Below are positions 26,739 through 35,915 of a stretch of 64,000 nucleotides of DNA, in pieces. A program made the translations under genes and the position numbers. How positions within the stretch are numbered: the first letter of the stretch is position 1; each line of letters begins with the position of its first letter. The notes under the pieces were generated by a model. That model saw nothing but the letters and a program-made list of their open reading frames with translations. It did no database searches and was not told where the DNA came from. This DNA is from Onstottus_B arcticum (GTDB lineage Bacteria; Acidobacteriota; Blastocatellia; UBA7656): assembly GCA_038040485.1 (NCBI GenBank), contig JBBPIE010000001.1, positions 62,001 to 126,000 on the forward strand, given 5' to 3'.

Positions 26739-27120
26739 AGCGCGTGATCAGCACCTCCTGGCGCGCGTAGTAGAACGAGGCGTGGAACCGCGGGCGATGA
26801 ATGCGTCCGATGCAGGGTTGAATGGATGGAGTACAGACCCGAATGGATTGATTCCATCAAGAGTTATGAGAAGTAACGCGCAATTTGAGAGTGAATGGTG
26901 AATTACGGGATATTCTTTAGGCAGGGTCGCAACTGACACGCGGCAACCTTTACCATGGCGTCAGTTTTTAAGTCAATATGCCCGCCGGTTTGCCAACGGG
27001 TCGCTAGCCTTCCCGCCAATGTTTCGGGTGCCGCGGTAAGTTCTATCAGCGTCGATTAAGGCGGCCATATTCCCGACCAATCAAAAGCGCGGGAGAGGCA
27101 ACCTCGTGGCTAATACCTGA
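26739..27120. other. Gene-free interval, 382 nt, with the sdh1 promoter region
   Basis: No supported gene. It must contain the leader of the minus-strand Sdh1 operon and the 3' end of the small gene at 27121. No clear operator, hairpin or riboswitch was recognised. Confidence 0.45.
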
Positions 27121-27348
27121 CTACGAGGTTATGTCAATCCTCTCACCCTTGTAGGCAGCTACAAGTAACCTATAGAGCTGCCGCAGACTGAACTTTGAGT
27201 GACGGGACATCGAGGCATCTACTATCTTGTCGAGATACGCAGGAAGCTGGTCGTTCGTCATCTCCATCGTACTGCGGAGTTTCCCGTTGTTTGTGTGCAC
27301 ATCCATCTCGACTCTTTCACTAACTCTAACGGCGTCGGCTTTCATCAT
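27121..27348 (-). CDS. Small hypothetical protein
   Basis: A 75-aa protein of unknown function with a GGAGGG ribosome site about 8 nt before tandem ATG codons. The N-terminal half is beta-like (VRVSERVEMDVHTNNGKLRSTMEMTNDQ). The C-terminal half is helical and basic (LPAYLDKIVDASMSRHSKFSLRQLYRLLVAAYKGERI). No family recognised. Not linked to neighbours. Confidence 0.5.
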   Translation of the reverse strand: MMKADAVRVSERVEMDVHTNNGKLRSTMEMTNDQLPAYLDKIVDASMSRHSKFSLRQLYRLLVAAYKGERIDITS

Positions 27349-27603
27349 GTTTCATCCCTCCAACTGCTCTCCGCCAGCCATCTCCTACCAATTCGTGTGC
27401 CATCGCCACTCAATAGATGGTTGAGTCCAAAGTGGCGTTGCATTTCACTCATATTTCGAGGAGAGGTACGGATTGCACTTCACGGGTCTCGCTTCTTTGT
27501 CCGTCTAGCTCAGAGCCCCAGAGACTCAGGGAGAGCCCGTTTGGGGGAAATCCTGCTACAATCCTCCACAGGTTGGGTAATATCTCACAACCTGCAATCT
27601 TAA

Positions 27604-28539
27604 TCAACTCAGCGCGTCCGGGCATAAGGAAAAGGCCACGCCCATTGCCCGAGCATATGCATTGGCGACATGGGCATCGTGGTCATCAAAGCCGTCACGA
27701 TGCTTGGAATCAAGGTTCAAGACTCCGATCGTGCCATTCGGTCCAGTAATTGGGATGCTCAGAATTGAGGAGTAAACCTCATATTTCTTCTTCGAGACGG
27801 CCACGTAGATATCCGGTCTGAAGCCAAAGTCGGGGGGCTTGACAGACCTGATGTCATCGCCTCGATATTCAGGCAACTTCATAGTGATCCCATGCCGATA
27901 CCTAACCGCCGGGATATAAACTATCGTCGTTTCGGCGAAGCTGAGGCCCGCCCCGCCATCTCCTGGTTCGGGACAAAAGCTGGGATCATACTCTGTCTCC
28001 GACGGGTACTTATATCGAATAATCAATGTGCCGTCGAACGCCGGCAACATGATGTTCACATTCGTGAGGAGCTTTTCCTTAAAGGTCTCGTGAACAATCA
28101 CGAGGAGTCGGCGCACGAAATCCACCACGGCCTGGCGTTTCTCGTCTCCAGTCTCGAAGGCAACTTGCCCAAGAGAATCAAAGAGGGGTTCCATTCCTTT
28201 TACGAACGTGAGGCCCTCTCGTTTTGTCAACCACTCCTTCCAGCGGTGAAGAAACACTAGTATCGCTGCGACGAGAAGGACCCATCGTACGCTACCATCA
28301 AGTAACTTCACGACGGCTTCGTGTCCCAAAGTCAAGAGAACTACGTCTAGCACTAGAAAGGACGCTGCAATCAGTAAGACGAACTTTGACAAGACGTGGA
28401 CGAACGACGCGACTGAATGCTTTACGCCCCACCAAAACACATAAAATGCGCAGATGACTCTCCAGAAATCAGAGGCGACCTGCTTGGTCAAAGACCGAAA
28501 GAGTGTTTTCGAGCGCTGTTCCGTTGCCAAGTGGGGCAC
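27604..28539 (-). CDS. Membrane-anchored GAF-domain protein
   Basis: A 311-aa protein with two TM helices near residues 45-70 (FVLLIAASFLVLDVVLLTLG) and 82-97 (VRWVLLVAAILVFLH), then a coiled linker and a GAF-like sensor domain: VNIMLPAFDGTLIIRYKYPSETEYDPSFCPEPGDGGAGLSFAETT ... YSSILSIPITGPNGTIGVLNLDSKHRDGFDDHDAHVANAYARAMGVAF. The pattern IPI-x-G-x-x-G-VLNLDS is typical of GAF. There is no output domain, so it may act with a partner. The GTG start at 28539 lacks a clear ribosome site and is uncertain. Confidence 0.72.
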   Translation of the reverse strand: MPHLATEQRSKTLFRSLTKQVASDFWRVICAFYVFWWGVKHSVASFVHVLSKFVLLIAASFLVLDVVLLTLGHEAVVKLLDGSVRWVLLVAAILVFLHRWKEWLTKREGLTFVKGMEPLFDSLGQVAFETGDEKRQAVVDFVRRLLVIVHETFKEKLLTNVNIMLPAFDGTLIIRYKYPSETEYDPSFCPEPGDGGAGLSFAETTIVYIPAVRYRHGITMKLPEYRGDDIRSVKPPDFGFRPDIYVAVSKKKYEVYSSILSIPITGPNGTIGVLNLDSKHRDGFDDHDAHVANAYARAMGVAFSLCPDALS

Positions 28540-28724
28540 CTTAGATACAGTGGTATCAAATACTCAAATCGCGTGCGAGCCTAGTACACCAGGCAGCGGT
28601 TGTCAAGTGGAGCCTAGCGTAAACTTTGGAAAAAACTAAATGGGCGTTGTCGTCTGTCGCACCATCGCCAGGGTACCGTCGCTCGGTTGCGCTTGATACA
28701 TCTGGCTGGGATTAACCGACGGCG

Positions 28725-31457
28725 CTAAGAATTGGCTTCCATCCAGTTCTTGCCTACACCCACATCGACAACCAGCGGAACGGACATCTCGTGGACGGAT
28801 TCCATCTCTGCTTTGACCACTTCCTTCGTGCGTTCGATTTCGTTCTCGGGTACCTCGAGCAGCAATTCGTCGTGCACTTGAAGGATCATCCGAGCGCCGA
28901 GCTTCTCTCTTCGCAATCGCTCGTGAACTTTGATCATCGCGATCTTTACCAGATCGGCAGCCGTGCCTTGAATCGGAGCGTTGATCGCTTCGCGTTCGGC
29001 TCGCGCTCGAAGGTTGTGATTGCGATTGTTGATGTCCGGGATCGGACGAATGCGGCCGAAGATGGTCTTCACCACTCCCGTCTCGCGAACTTCGGCGGGC
29101 GTTTCTTCCATGTAGCGCCGCACTCCGGTGTAAGTCTTGTAGTAGTCTTCAATCGTTTTCTTCGCTTCGGCGCGAGTCAGCCCGGTGCGTTGTGCAAGCC
29201 CGAACGGACCGATCACGTACGGGATCGCGAAGTTCACGATCTTAGAGACTCGCCGGTACTGCGATTCCTCTGCCTTGGTCTTCGCTCCGAACACGTCGCG
29301 CGCGGTCCGGGCGTGAATGTCTTCGTTGTTCTTGAACGCCTCGGTCATCGCCGGATCGCCGGTGATGTGAGCGAACACCCGCAACTCGATCTGCGAGTAG
29401 TCCGCCGACAAGAGCGAGTAGCCGGGCGACGCTACGAAGGCGGCTCGAATGCGGCGGCCCATCTCGGATCGAATCGGGATGTTCTGCAAGTTCGGGTTTG
29501 TTGAAGACAAGCGGCCAGTTGCCGAAACGGCTTGATTCAAAGTTGTGTGCACGCGGCCGGTACGCGAGTCGATGATCTTCGGCAGCGCATCGACATAAGT
29601 GTTCTTCAGCTTGGCAAGCTCCCGATACTCGATGATCAATTTCGGCAGCTCGTATTTGGTCGCGAGTTCTTCGAGCACGTCAAATGAAGTCGAGATTTTG
29701 CCGGTCTTTGTTTTGCGGCCGACTTCGAAGTTCAGCCTCTCGAAGATGTCGCCGAGCTGAGCAGGTGAGTTGATGTTGAACTCTTGACCGGCCAGCGTGT
29801 AGATCTCAGAAGTGAGGCGTTGAAGCTCGTGTTCCATCTCGCGCCCGGCTTTGTCGAGCGCGGCGGTATCGATGCGCACGCCGATGCGTTCCATATCGAA
29901 AAGAATCTCGACGAGCGGGAGCTCGATCTCGCGATAGACTCGGTCGAGGTCGGCTTCTCCGAGCTTCGCGCGCAACGGCTTCGCCAGCCGCAGAGTAAAA
30001 TCGGCCGTCTGAAGCGCGCGCGCATCGTCTTCGCTGAAGCCGTCGATTGAGTCGGCCATCTCGACGCCAAGCTGTTCTCGCGCGAAATCCCTCACCTTAT
30101 AGTTCATTCGGTTCGGGTCGAGCAGGTACGCCGCGAGCAACGTATCGTCTTCGACGCCCTCGATGCGAACTTCCGGCGTGAACTCCTGAATGCAACCGTC
30201 GGCGGCGGCCTGATTGGTTCGAAACAACGGCGCGGTGTCGGCTTCGCAAACGTAGCGGTCGAAAGCGGTCAGCACGCCCTTCCAATCGTGCACACACTTC
30301 TGGACCAATCCGTTCTCAAAGATTTCTTTCACCGATTTGAGAGGGTCAGCCTTCGCCTCAAAGCCTTCGAGGTCGATAAGCGCGGCCTGCCCGGTCCCGG
30401 TCGAGATCGCAACGCCGTAGAGCGAGCCGGCCCGCTCGGCCACCGCCAGCGCAAGGCGATCAGTTGCCCACACAGATTCAACAAAGCGCTCAAGCGCGGC
30501 GCGAGTCGTGATGCGCGAGTAATTCACCGGCGTCGATTTAACGGCAGTGCCCGCGCCAGCCTCGCGAGCTTCGGCGGCGTCCGCGAACTCGCGAGACAAC
30601 TGCGCAAAATCCAACTCGGAGAACAACTCGTAAGCCGCGCGGCGATCGGGCTGTTCGTAGATCAACTTGTCGAGCTCGAGCTTGATCGGCATCTCGCAAG
30701 CAATCGTCACAAGCTCGCGCGACTGGCGAATCAGATCGGCGTTGTTCTGAAGGCTCTCTCGATAAGTCTTGCGAGAGATCTCAGTCGCATGAGCGATCGC
30801 GTTCTCGATCGAGCCGTACTGCTGAATGATCTGTTTCGCGCCTTTCTCGCCCACGCCCGGCGCGCCGGGAATGTTGTCCGAGGTGTCACCCCACAAGCCG
30901 AGCAACTCGATGATCTGATCGGGCCGGACGCCGAATTTCGCTTCAACCCCGGCCGCGTCCATCACCTTCATATCGCCGGTCCGTTCGGTTCGCAGCAGAG
31001 TCACGTGATCGGTCACAAGCTGCGACATATCCTTGTCGTTGGTGACGATCACGACGTCCAGCCCCGCTTCTTCAGCCTGGCGTGAGAGCGTGCCGATGAT
31101 GTCGTCGGCTTCGTAGCGAGGCTCGATCGTGGTTGGGATTCGCAGGGCTTCGCAAACGCGGGTGATGTAGGGAAGCTGCGGCGACAAGTCGTCAGGCATC
31201 GTTTGCCGCGTAGCCTTGTAAGCTTCAAACGCCTCGTGACGAAAGGTCGGCCCCGAAGAATCGAGCGCGACGCCGAGATAGTCCGGCTTGTATTCGTTGA
31301 TCAGCTTCCGAAGCATCATCGTGAAGCCGTAGATCGCGTTTGTGGGAAACCCTTTTGAATTCGAAAGACTGGGCAGCGCATAAAACGCGCGGTAGACTTG
31401 CGACATTCCATCGACCAGGAACAGCCGCTTGCGTTTTGACGGAGGCATCGCGGCCAT
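28725..31457 (-). CDS. polA: DNA polymerase I
   Basis: A 910-aa repair and Okazaki-fragment polymerase. Residues about 1-300 are the 5'-3' exonuclease (LFLVDGMSQVYRAFYALP, EADDIIGTLSRQAE, TNDKDMSQLV, WGDTSDNIPGAPGVGEKGAKQII). About 320-500 is the 3'-5' exonuclease fold, which has lost the acidic catalytic residues (LALAVAERAGS where DTET is expected), as in Taq and Bacillus enzymes. The polymerase has motif A DYSQIELRVFAHITGDP and motif C LQVHDELLLEVPE. Motif B reads RRVSKIVNFAIPYVIGPFGL, with Lys, Phe and Tyr kept but the usual glycines replaced. Start ATG 31457 or 31448. Confidence 0.95.
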   Translation of the reverse strand: MAAMPPSKRKRLFLVDGMSQVYRAFYALPSLSNSKGFPTNAIYGFTMMLRKLINEYKPDYLGVALDSSGPTFRHEAFEAYKATRQTMPDDLSPQLPYITRVCEALRIPTTIEPRYEADDIIGTLSRQAEEAGLDVVIVTNDKDMSQLVTDHVTLLRTERTGDMKVMDAAGVEAKFGVRPDQIIELLGLWGDTSDNIPGAPGVGEKGAKQIIQQYGSIENAIAHATEISRKTYRESLQNNADLIRQSRELVTIACEMPIKLELDKLIYEQPDRRAAYELFSELDFAQLSREFADAAEAREAGAGTAVKSTPVNYSRITTRAALERFVESVWATDRLALAVAERAGSLYGVAISTGTGQAALIDLEGFEAKADPLKSVKEIFENGLVQKCVHDWKGVLTAFDRYVCEADTAPLFRTNQAAADGCIQEFTPEVRIEGVEDDTLLAAYLLDPNRMNYKVRDFAREQLGVEMADSIDGFSEDDARALQTADFTLRLAKPLRAKLGEADLDRVYREIELPLVEILFDMERIGVRIDTAALDKAGREMEHELQRLTSEIYTLAGQEFNINSPAQLGDIFERLNFEVGRKTKTGKISTSFDVLEELATKYELPKLIIEYRELAKLKNTYVDALPKIIDSRTGRVHTTLNQAVSATGRLSSTNPNLQNIPIRSEMGRRIRAAFVASPGYSLLSADYSQIELRVFAHITGDPAMTEAFKNNEDIHARTARDVFGAKTKAEESQYRRVSKIVNFAIPYVIGPFGLAQRTGLTRAEAKKTIEDYYKTYTGVRRYMEETPAEVRETGVVKTIFGRIRPIPDINNRNHNLRARAEREAINAPIQGTAADLVKIAMIKVHERLRREKLGARMILQVHDELLLEVPENEIERTKEVVKAEMESVHEMSVPLVVDVGVGKNWMEANS

Positions 31458-31584
31458 ACTACGGGCCGCAATTTCTGAGTGTCAAGGAACGCTGCCTCGC
31501 ATATTGCTCATTGCAGACCGCTGAAGTAGAATGCCTGCCGTGATTGACTTGAACATCGAGAGGGATTGAAAGGAGACAGTATCC

Positions 31585-31836
31585 ATGCACATTATCGGAA
31601 TGATTATTGTTGGGCTCATCGCCGGCGCGCTTGCTCGGTTGCTTATGCCCGGCAAAGACCCGATGGGCATCATCATGACCATCATCCTGGGAATCGCCGG
31701 CTCGTTTGTCGGCGGATTCATAGCGAGCCTGATCTGGAAGAATGAGACCGGTGACTTCCGTCCAGGCGGGTTGTTGCTTTCGGTTCTGGGAGCGATCCTG
31801 TTGCTATTTCTGTGGCGAATGATGCGGCGCAACTAG
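31585..31836 (+). CDS. GlsB/YeaQ/YmgE-family membrane protein
   Basis: An 83-aa protein of three TM helices in the transglycosylase-associated family: MHIIGMIIVGLIAGALARLLMPGKDPMGIIMTIILGIAGSFVGGFIASLIW, then a short polar loop and LLLSVLGAILLLFLWRMMRR. The glycine spacing is family-typical. AAGGAG sits 9 nt before the ATG. The family is stress-induced in many bacteria, with unknown biochemical role. It stands alone, divergent from polA. Confidence 0.9.
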   Translation: MHIIGMIIVGLIAGALARLLMPGKDPMGIIMTIILGIAGSFVGGFIASLIWKNETGDFRPGGLLLSVLGAILLLFLWRMMRRN

Positions 31837-31881
31837 CCGCTCGAGCAACAAACGCTTTGCCAGTCGGCGCACGGTTGTGCT

Positions 31882-31973
31882 CCTGTACGGGCGGCTCTCC
31901 GTGGCCGCCCCTTCCCAGCCCATAGAGTGATGGGTGCGCAAGAGGGGCGGCCACGGAGGGCCGCCCTTACAGG
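31882..31973. repeat. REPIN-like element, TACGGGCG family, copy 4
   Basis: The arms 31882-31912 and 31943-31973 are reverse complements with two mismatches. The inner stem is GGGCGGCT/GGCCGCCC around CTCCGT. Intergenic between the GlsB-like gene and the exported glycine-zipper gene; the rest of this 359-nt interval shows no gene. Confidence 0.85.
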
Positions 31974-32195
31974 CGTCTCCGCAACGGCGCGTTGCCGATA
32001 CGACGGGCCGCGGCGGCTGATCGACTCGTTGACGTTGCCGCCCGTTGGCGCTAACGTTGAGTTTGATTGTTCCGGCGTTCGAGCTCTTACCAGCGGTGCA
32101 ATAGTTCACGAAGATTCGGAGCCAAAGTGGTCAACCAAGACAGCTTCTGGTGACCAGACCTCTAGCACATATGTGGGATGACAGGAGTCAATGAA

Positions 32196-33299
32196 ATGAG
32201 AAAGACATTTGTATTATTCTTCGCAACAGCAGCACTGTTGGCTGGCGCGCTCGCGGCGGCAGGTTCGGTGGCGGCGTCCGCGCAGAAGAAAGCTTCACGA
32301 GCGCCGGTAAAGAAAGCGCCGGCTCAGCCGCAGACGGTTTACGCGCAGGGCTATCAGAAAGGCTACGGGAACGGGTTTGCGCAGGGTCAGTCGGATTGGA
32401 GCAAAGGAGTCCCGAACGACTTCAAGCGCTCGGACTCATATCAGCGCCGGGACCAGTCGTTGGCTCCGCAGTTTGCGACCTCGGAAGAGTACCGACAGGG
32501 CTACGATCTCGGGTTCGAGCTGGGCTACCTGGATGCGTATTACGGGCGAGCACGCAACAACGCAGTTCCCGGAAACGCGGCGGTGCTTGCCAAAGCGGCG
32601 GCGCTTGCCGATGCGCAGCGGGCGCGCGAGCAGCAGCAGGCGAACGACGCTTCGCGCGAGCGGCGCGACGCCTCGCTCGATCGGCGCGACGAATCGCGAG
32701 ACCGGCGAGATGACTCCGCCGACAATCGGCCTCGCGGCGATCGACCGAGACGCGACAGAGATCAGGTTCCGGTGAACGTCCCCGGCGACCTCGACATGAA
32801 GCTGCGGTTATCCTCGAAGATCGACACAAAGACCGCCCGCGTCGGCGACAACTTCACAGCGGTGGTTGTTGATCCTTCGGACTATGAGGGAGCGACGGTC
32901 GTTGGCCACATCTCGAAGCTCAACCGCTCCGGCCGGGTGACCGGTAAGACCGAGCTGGCGTTCGAGTTCGACACGATCACACTTGCGGACGGCCGTCAGG
33001 CGCCGTTCTCGGCCGACCTGCAGAGGGTCTATGAATCGGAGCACGTCAAGAAGGTCGATGAAGAAGGCAACGTCGAAACGAGCAGCCGGACTAAAGACTC
33101 GCAGGTGCGAGGCGGAGTTGGCGCGGCGGCCGGCGCGATACTTGGCGGAATAGCGGGCGGCGGAAAGGGCGCGGTTCTTGGCGCCATCATCGGAGGCGCC
33201 GCCGGCGTCGGGACCGTCGCCATCGAAGGCAACAAGGACTTGATCCTCGAAGACGGCACCGAGATGCTCGTCAAGACAGCCCGGGCCAGAAATCGATAG
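32196..33299 (+). CDS. Exported protein with charged linker and glycine zipper
   Basis: A 367-aa envelope protein of unknown function. The start at 32196 has GGAG upstream and begins a signal peptide (MRKTFVLFFATAALLAGALAAAGSVAASA). Regions: two YxxGYxxGF/LGY motifs (YAQGYQKGYGNGFAQGQ and YRQGYDLGFELGYLDAYYG); an Arg/Asp/Ser-rich linker of DRRDESRDRRDD type (about 150-195); a beta domain (DLDMKLRLSSKIDTKTARVGDNFTAVVVDP ... ATVVGHISKLNRSG); and a glycine zipper (GGVGAAAGAILGGIAGGGKGAVLGAIIGGAAGVGTVA) that could insert into a membrane. Confidence 0.7.
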   Translation: MRKTFVLFFATAALLAGALAAAGSVAASAQKKASRAPVKKAPAQPQTVYAQGYQKGYGNGFAQGQSDWSKGVPNDFKRSDSYQRRDQSLAPQFATSEEYRQGYDLGFELGYLDAYYGRARNNAVPGNAAVLAKAAALADAQRAREQQQANDASRERRDASLDRRDESRDRRDDSADNRPRGDRPRRDRDQVPVNVPGDLDMKLRLSSKIDTKTARVGDNFTAVVVDPSDYEGATVVGHISKLNRSGRVTGKTELAFEFDTITLADGRQAPFSADLQRVYESEHVKKVDEEGNVETSSRTKDSQVRGGVGAAAGAILGGIAGGGKGAVLGAIIGGAAGVGTVAIEGNKDLILEDGTEMLVKTARARNR

Positions 33300-33328
33300 A
33301 CCTCGTTTTCAGCATCTTCGCTCAGAAG

Positions 33329-33376
33329 AACGGGCGGTAAGGCGGCGACATCATTTCGCCAGTCTTACCGCCCGTT
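33329..33376 (+). terminator. Hairpin terminator after the exported glycine-zipper gene
   Basis: A 13-bp perfect stem, AACGGGCGGTAAG with CTTACCGCCCGTT, separated by 22 nt, 30 nt after the stop codon. The trailing side is TCTATG rather than a long T-run, so termination may be weak or bidirectional. Confidence 0.55.
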
Positions 33377-33426
33377 TCTATGTCGCCGCCTGATCAACTC
33401 TTTGCACAACCTCTGACGTTGCGCAC

Positions 33427-33526
33427 NNNNNNNNNNNNNNNNNNNNNNNNNNNNNNNNNNNNNNNNNNNNNNNNNNNNNNNNNNNNNNNNNNNNNNNNNN
33501 NNNNNNNNNNNNNNNNNNNNNNNNNN
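33427..33526. other. Scaffold gap of 100 N with identical 55-bp flanks
   Basis: Exactly 100 undetermined bases. The 55 bases on the left (33372-33426) are repeated without change on the right (33527-33581). This is what two contigs overlapping by an assembly k-mer would give if joined without merging, so the real sequence may be continuous with one copy. Any reading frame across it is artificial. Confidence 0.9.
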
Positions 33527-33565
33527 CCGTTTCTATGTCGCCGCCTGATCAACTCTTTGCACAAC

Positions 33566-33654
33566 CTCTGACGTTGCGCACGCTGCCAGCTTGCGATCAG
33601 ACAACGCGGAACGCACCGAAGAATCGCAAGCTGGCAGCGTGCGCGACGTCAGAG
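33566..33654. repeat. 32-bp inverted repeat next to the scaffold gap
   Basis: The arms 33566-33597 and 33623-33654 match as reverse complements at 31 of 32 positions, with a 25-nt spacer. The arm begins inside the duplicated 55-bp flank. A strong hairpin of this kind is a plausible cause of the assembly break. Confidence 0.85.
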
Positions 33655-33702
33655 TTGCGCACAGAAGACCATTAGTCCGACGCCATCTTCCAGCTTGCCG
33701 GC

Positions 33703-35688
33703 CTAATTCCCATCCAGGTAGGGACGCGATTGCACGATAAATAGCCGGCCACCCGCATAGACCCATTCGATGTCCTGGTCACGCCCGCCAAACACCTTCT
33801 TGATCTGAAGCGCCGCGCGCGCAAGCCGTATTGCCATCTGGTCGGTTAGCACCGCTCGCTGCTCCTCGATCTTTACTTCTTTCACCCCGCCTCGCTCATC
33901 AAACGCGAGCATCGTGTCTTCGTCCGAGCGAGTCAGCACTTGAACCGTCCCTGAGCGCGGGCGATAGATGACTTGTTCAGCGACGCGCCTTCCTTCAACG
34001 ACTTTCATTCCAAGCCCGCGCTTGGCGTTGATGTAAACCGCTCCCCGATCGGCCGGATCGAACGGATCAGTCGTGATCACGACACCGGCGCTGTCGGCGG
34101 CGATTCCCTCCTGGATCAGCACCGCCGGGTAAACGCCGAAGTGATTCATGCCGAAACTCTCGCGCGCTTCGTACGCCTCGTAATTCCAAACCGAAGCCCA
34201 GACGGTCTTGATCGCTTCAAGCAGTTGCCCGTCGCTGCGAACGTTGGGGACAGTCGTGTACAGACCCGCGCCGCTGAAGTTCAAAAGGTCTTCGGCGTTA
34301 GTCGAGCTCCGCGCAAACAGGCTCTTTCCAGCGAATTCACGATGAACCTTGGCAATAAGTTTCGACTTGAACTCGTCGTCGTGCGTGCCCGACTGAATCA
34401 ACTGACGAATCTCCGCAAGCCGCATCTTGCGATACTTCGGATCGTGAACAAAACGATCTTCCTCGACGGCTGATGCTATGCGCTCTTCCAGTCTGTTCAG
34501 GCGAATGAACTCCTGGTAAGCGTGAAACGGGATCGCAAACCCCGCCGGCACGGCAAGCCCCGGCAGCCGCGCACGCATAAGCTCGCCCAGGTTGGCCGAC
34601 TTCGCGCCGAAGCGAATCGCGTCCCGCGCCCGCTGGTTCTTGAGGTCGGTCAATCCGTCGAAGTTCAGATCCGCGCGAGGCGTGACCAGGTCGCTACGCT
34701 TGACCCACTGTCGATTGCGTTCCTCGACTTCGCTCGGGCTGGCCGGGGTGAGGCGATACTCGTTCTCGCCGACTTCGAGGCGAACGTACTTGCCTTCCAG
34801 GGTCTTAAAAAGCGTATCGGCGTTCTTGATGTGCGCGTTCGGAATGCCCCACGATTTGGCCAGCATGTTGACGTGCGACAGCGGCGAGGCCGGCTCGGTG
34901 GTAATTATTCCCGAGAGCGGTGTCAGTTGAACGGGCACTTCTTTGAAGATCACAATTTGATTGCGATCGATCACCGTCTCGGGAGTTACCTGGTCGAGTA
35001 TTCGGAGCTGTCCGATGCCCGCGCCCAAATTCAACGGCTGGTATTGCTGGCCGGCTGCGAGCTCGCTTGCGGTCACTACGAGAACTCCGCTGCTGGCGTG
35101 CACTTGTCTGGCCAGGTCTTCTTGCGCTAGTGAGTTTGGCTTGAAGAAGAGTAGTTGGAAAAAACTGTTGGCCAAAGCCGCGTAGCACTCGACCAGCAGC
35201 TCTCCGTTAAGCTTGTCGCCTTCCCAGAACTCAAACGTGAACTTGCTGGACGCCGTTTGAAACGCAATCGTACCCAGAATAAAACGCCGGTTCGCGTTCA
35301 AATAGTTGTTCTGATAGAAGGCCTGCCCTCGCTCAAGCGAGAGATAGGTCGCGTTTGCAAAGTCCTTGTGAAACCTGTATGCGTTCGAGTTCACGTAGTA
35401 GACGCGGTCGCGCGCACGCCGGTCTATCACAAACATCATGTGAGGCAACGCGTAGAATCGTCCGCGATAATAGATCCGCGCCAGGCGGTCGAAATCGGCG
35501 CGCGACTCAATCCGCTCAAGCGAACGAACCAACTTGGCCGAACCGTCGCTGGACTTCGCCGTCTTCGTTGATGGTGCGCGGCTTCGAGTGCCGGGAGCCT
35601 GATCCGCTTGAGCCGGCGCGCGAAATGGGGATGACACAGAACCAATCGCGAGGCAAAGAATCGCTGAGAGAAGAGCTGGCGTGTTCAT
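33703..35688 (-). CDS. Exported PEP/pyruvate-binding (PPDK N-terminal) ATP-grasp protein
   Basis: A 661-aa protein. An N-terminal signal peptide (MNTPALLSAILCLAIGSVSSPFRAPAQA) predicts export. About residues 60-200 are an unassigned domain. About 210-330 resemble the swivelling phosphohistidine domain, with TTEPASPLSHVNMLAKSWGIPN placing a His where PEP-utilising enzymes carry theirs. About 345-655 are the PPDK_N ATP-grasp: FGAKSANLGELMR, VPAGFAIPFHAY, LFARSSTNAEDLLNFSGAGLYTTVPNV, VWNYEAYEARE, VLIQEGIAADSAGVVITTDPFDP and DIEWVYAGGRLFIVQSRPY. The domain order is reversed from PEP synthase. The reaction is unknown. Free ATP is not expected outside the cytoplasm, so the location needs testing. 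Confidence 0.8.
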   Translation of the reverse strand: MNTPALLSAILCLAIGSVSSPFRAPAQADQAPGTRSRAPSTKTAKSSDGSAKLVRSLERIESRADFDRLARIYYRGRFYALPHMMFVIDRRARDRVYYVNSNAYRFHKDFANATYLSLERGQAFYQNNYLNANRRFILGTIAFQTASSKFTFEFWEGDKLNGELLVECYAALANSFFQLLFFKPNSLAQEDLARQVHASSGVLVVTASELAAGQQYQPLNLGAGIGQLRILDQVTPETVIDRNQIVIFKEVPVQLTPLSGIITTEPASPLSHVNMLAKSWGIPNAHIKNADTLFKTLEGKYVRLEVGENEYRLTPASPSEVEERNRQWVKRSDLVTPRADLNFDGLTDLKNQRARDAIRFGAKSANLGELMRARLPGLAVPAGFAIPFHAYQEFIRLNRLEERIASAVEEDRFVHDPKYRKMRLAEIRQLIQSGTHDDEFKSKLIAKVHREFAGKSLFARSSTNAEDLLNFSGAGLYTTVPNVRSDGQLLEAIKTVWASVWNYEAYEARESFGMNHFGVYPAVLIQEGIAADSAGVVITTDPFDPADRGAVYINAKRGLGMKVVEGRRVAEQVIYRPRSGTVQVLTRSDEDTMLAFDERGGVKEVKIEEQRAVLTDQMAIRLARAALQIKKVFGGRDQDIEWVYAGGRLFIVQSRPYLDGN

Positions 35689-35757
35689 GATTGGTCGTCA
35701 GTGAGCGCCCGATGATTCTAACACCGTTTGAATTCGGCCGGCCGGCGTTGAAACGTT

Positions 35758-35915
35758 GGTAGTGTCCTAAAGTTGTGTTGCCCGTTTGTCGGCTCATCGA
35801 CCAACCGCCAAGACGCCAAGAGCGCCAAGATTCTCAACGGATTCTTGGTCTGACCTTGGCGTTCTTGGCGTCTTGGCGGTTTTCCAATCGAGCAACAGAC
35901 AAATAGGACACTACC
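35758..35915. mobile_element. 158-bp MITE with 12-bp terminal inverted repeats and 8-bp target duplication
   Basis: The ends GGTAGTGTCCTA (35758-35769) and TAGGACACTACC (35904-35915) are perfect inverted repeats. The direct repeat GAAACGTT flanks the element at 35750-35757 and 35916-35923, as left by transposition. No coding frame is inside. The interior holds a second palindrome of CCGCCAAGACGCCAAG words (35804-35830 with 35854-35880, two mismatches). No matching full-length insertion sequence is in the window, so the transposase family is unknown. Confidence 0.85.

Noticed and set aside
33380..33571. A frame reading through the N run
   Set aside because: It depends on undetermined bases and on a duplicated contig end.
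33703..35688. Pyruvate phosphate dikinase or PEP synthase
   Set aside because: Lacks the PEP-binding TIM barrel, has reversed domain order and carries a signal peptide.
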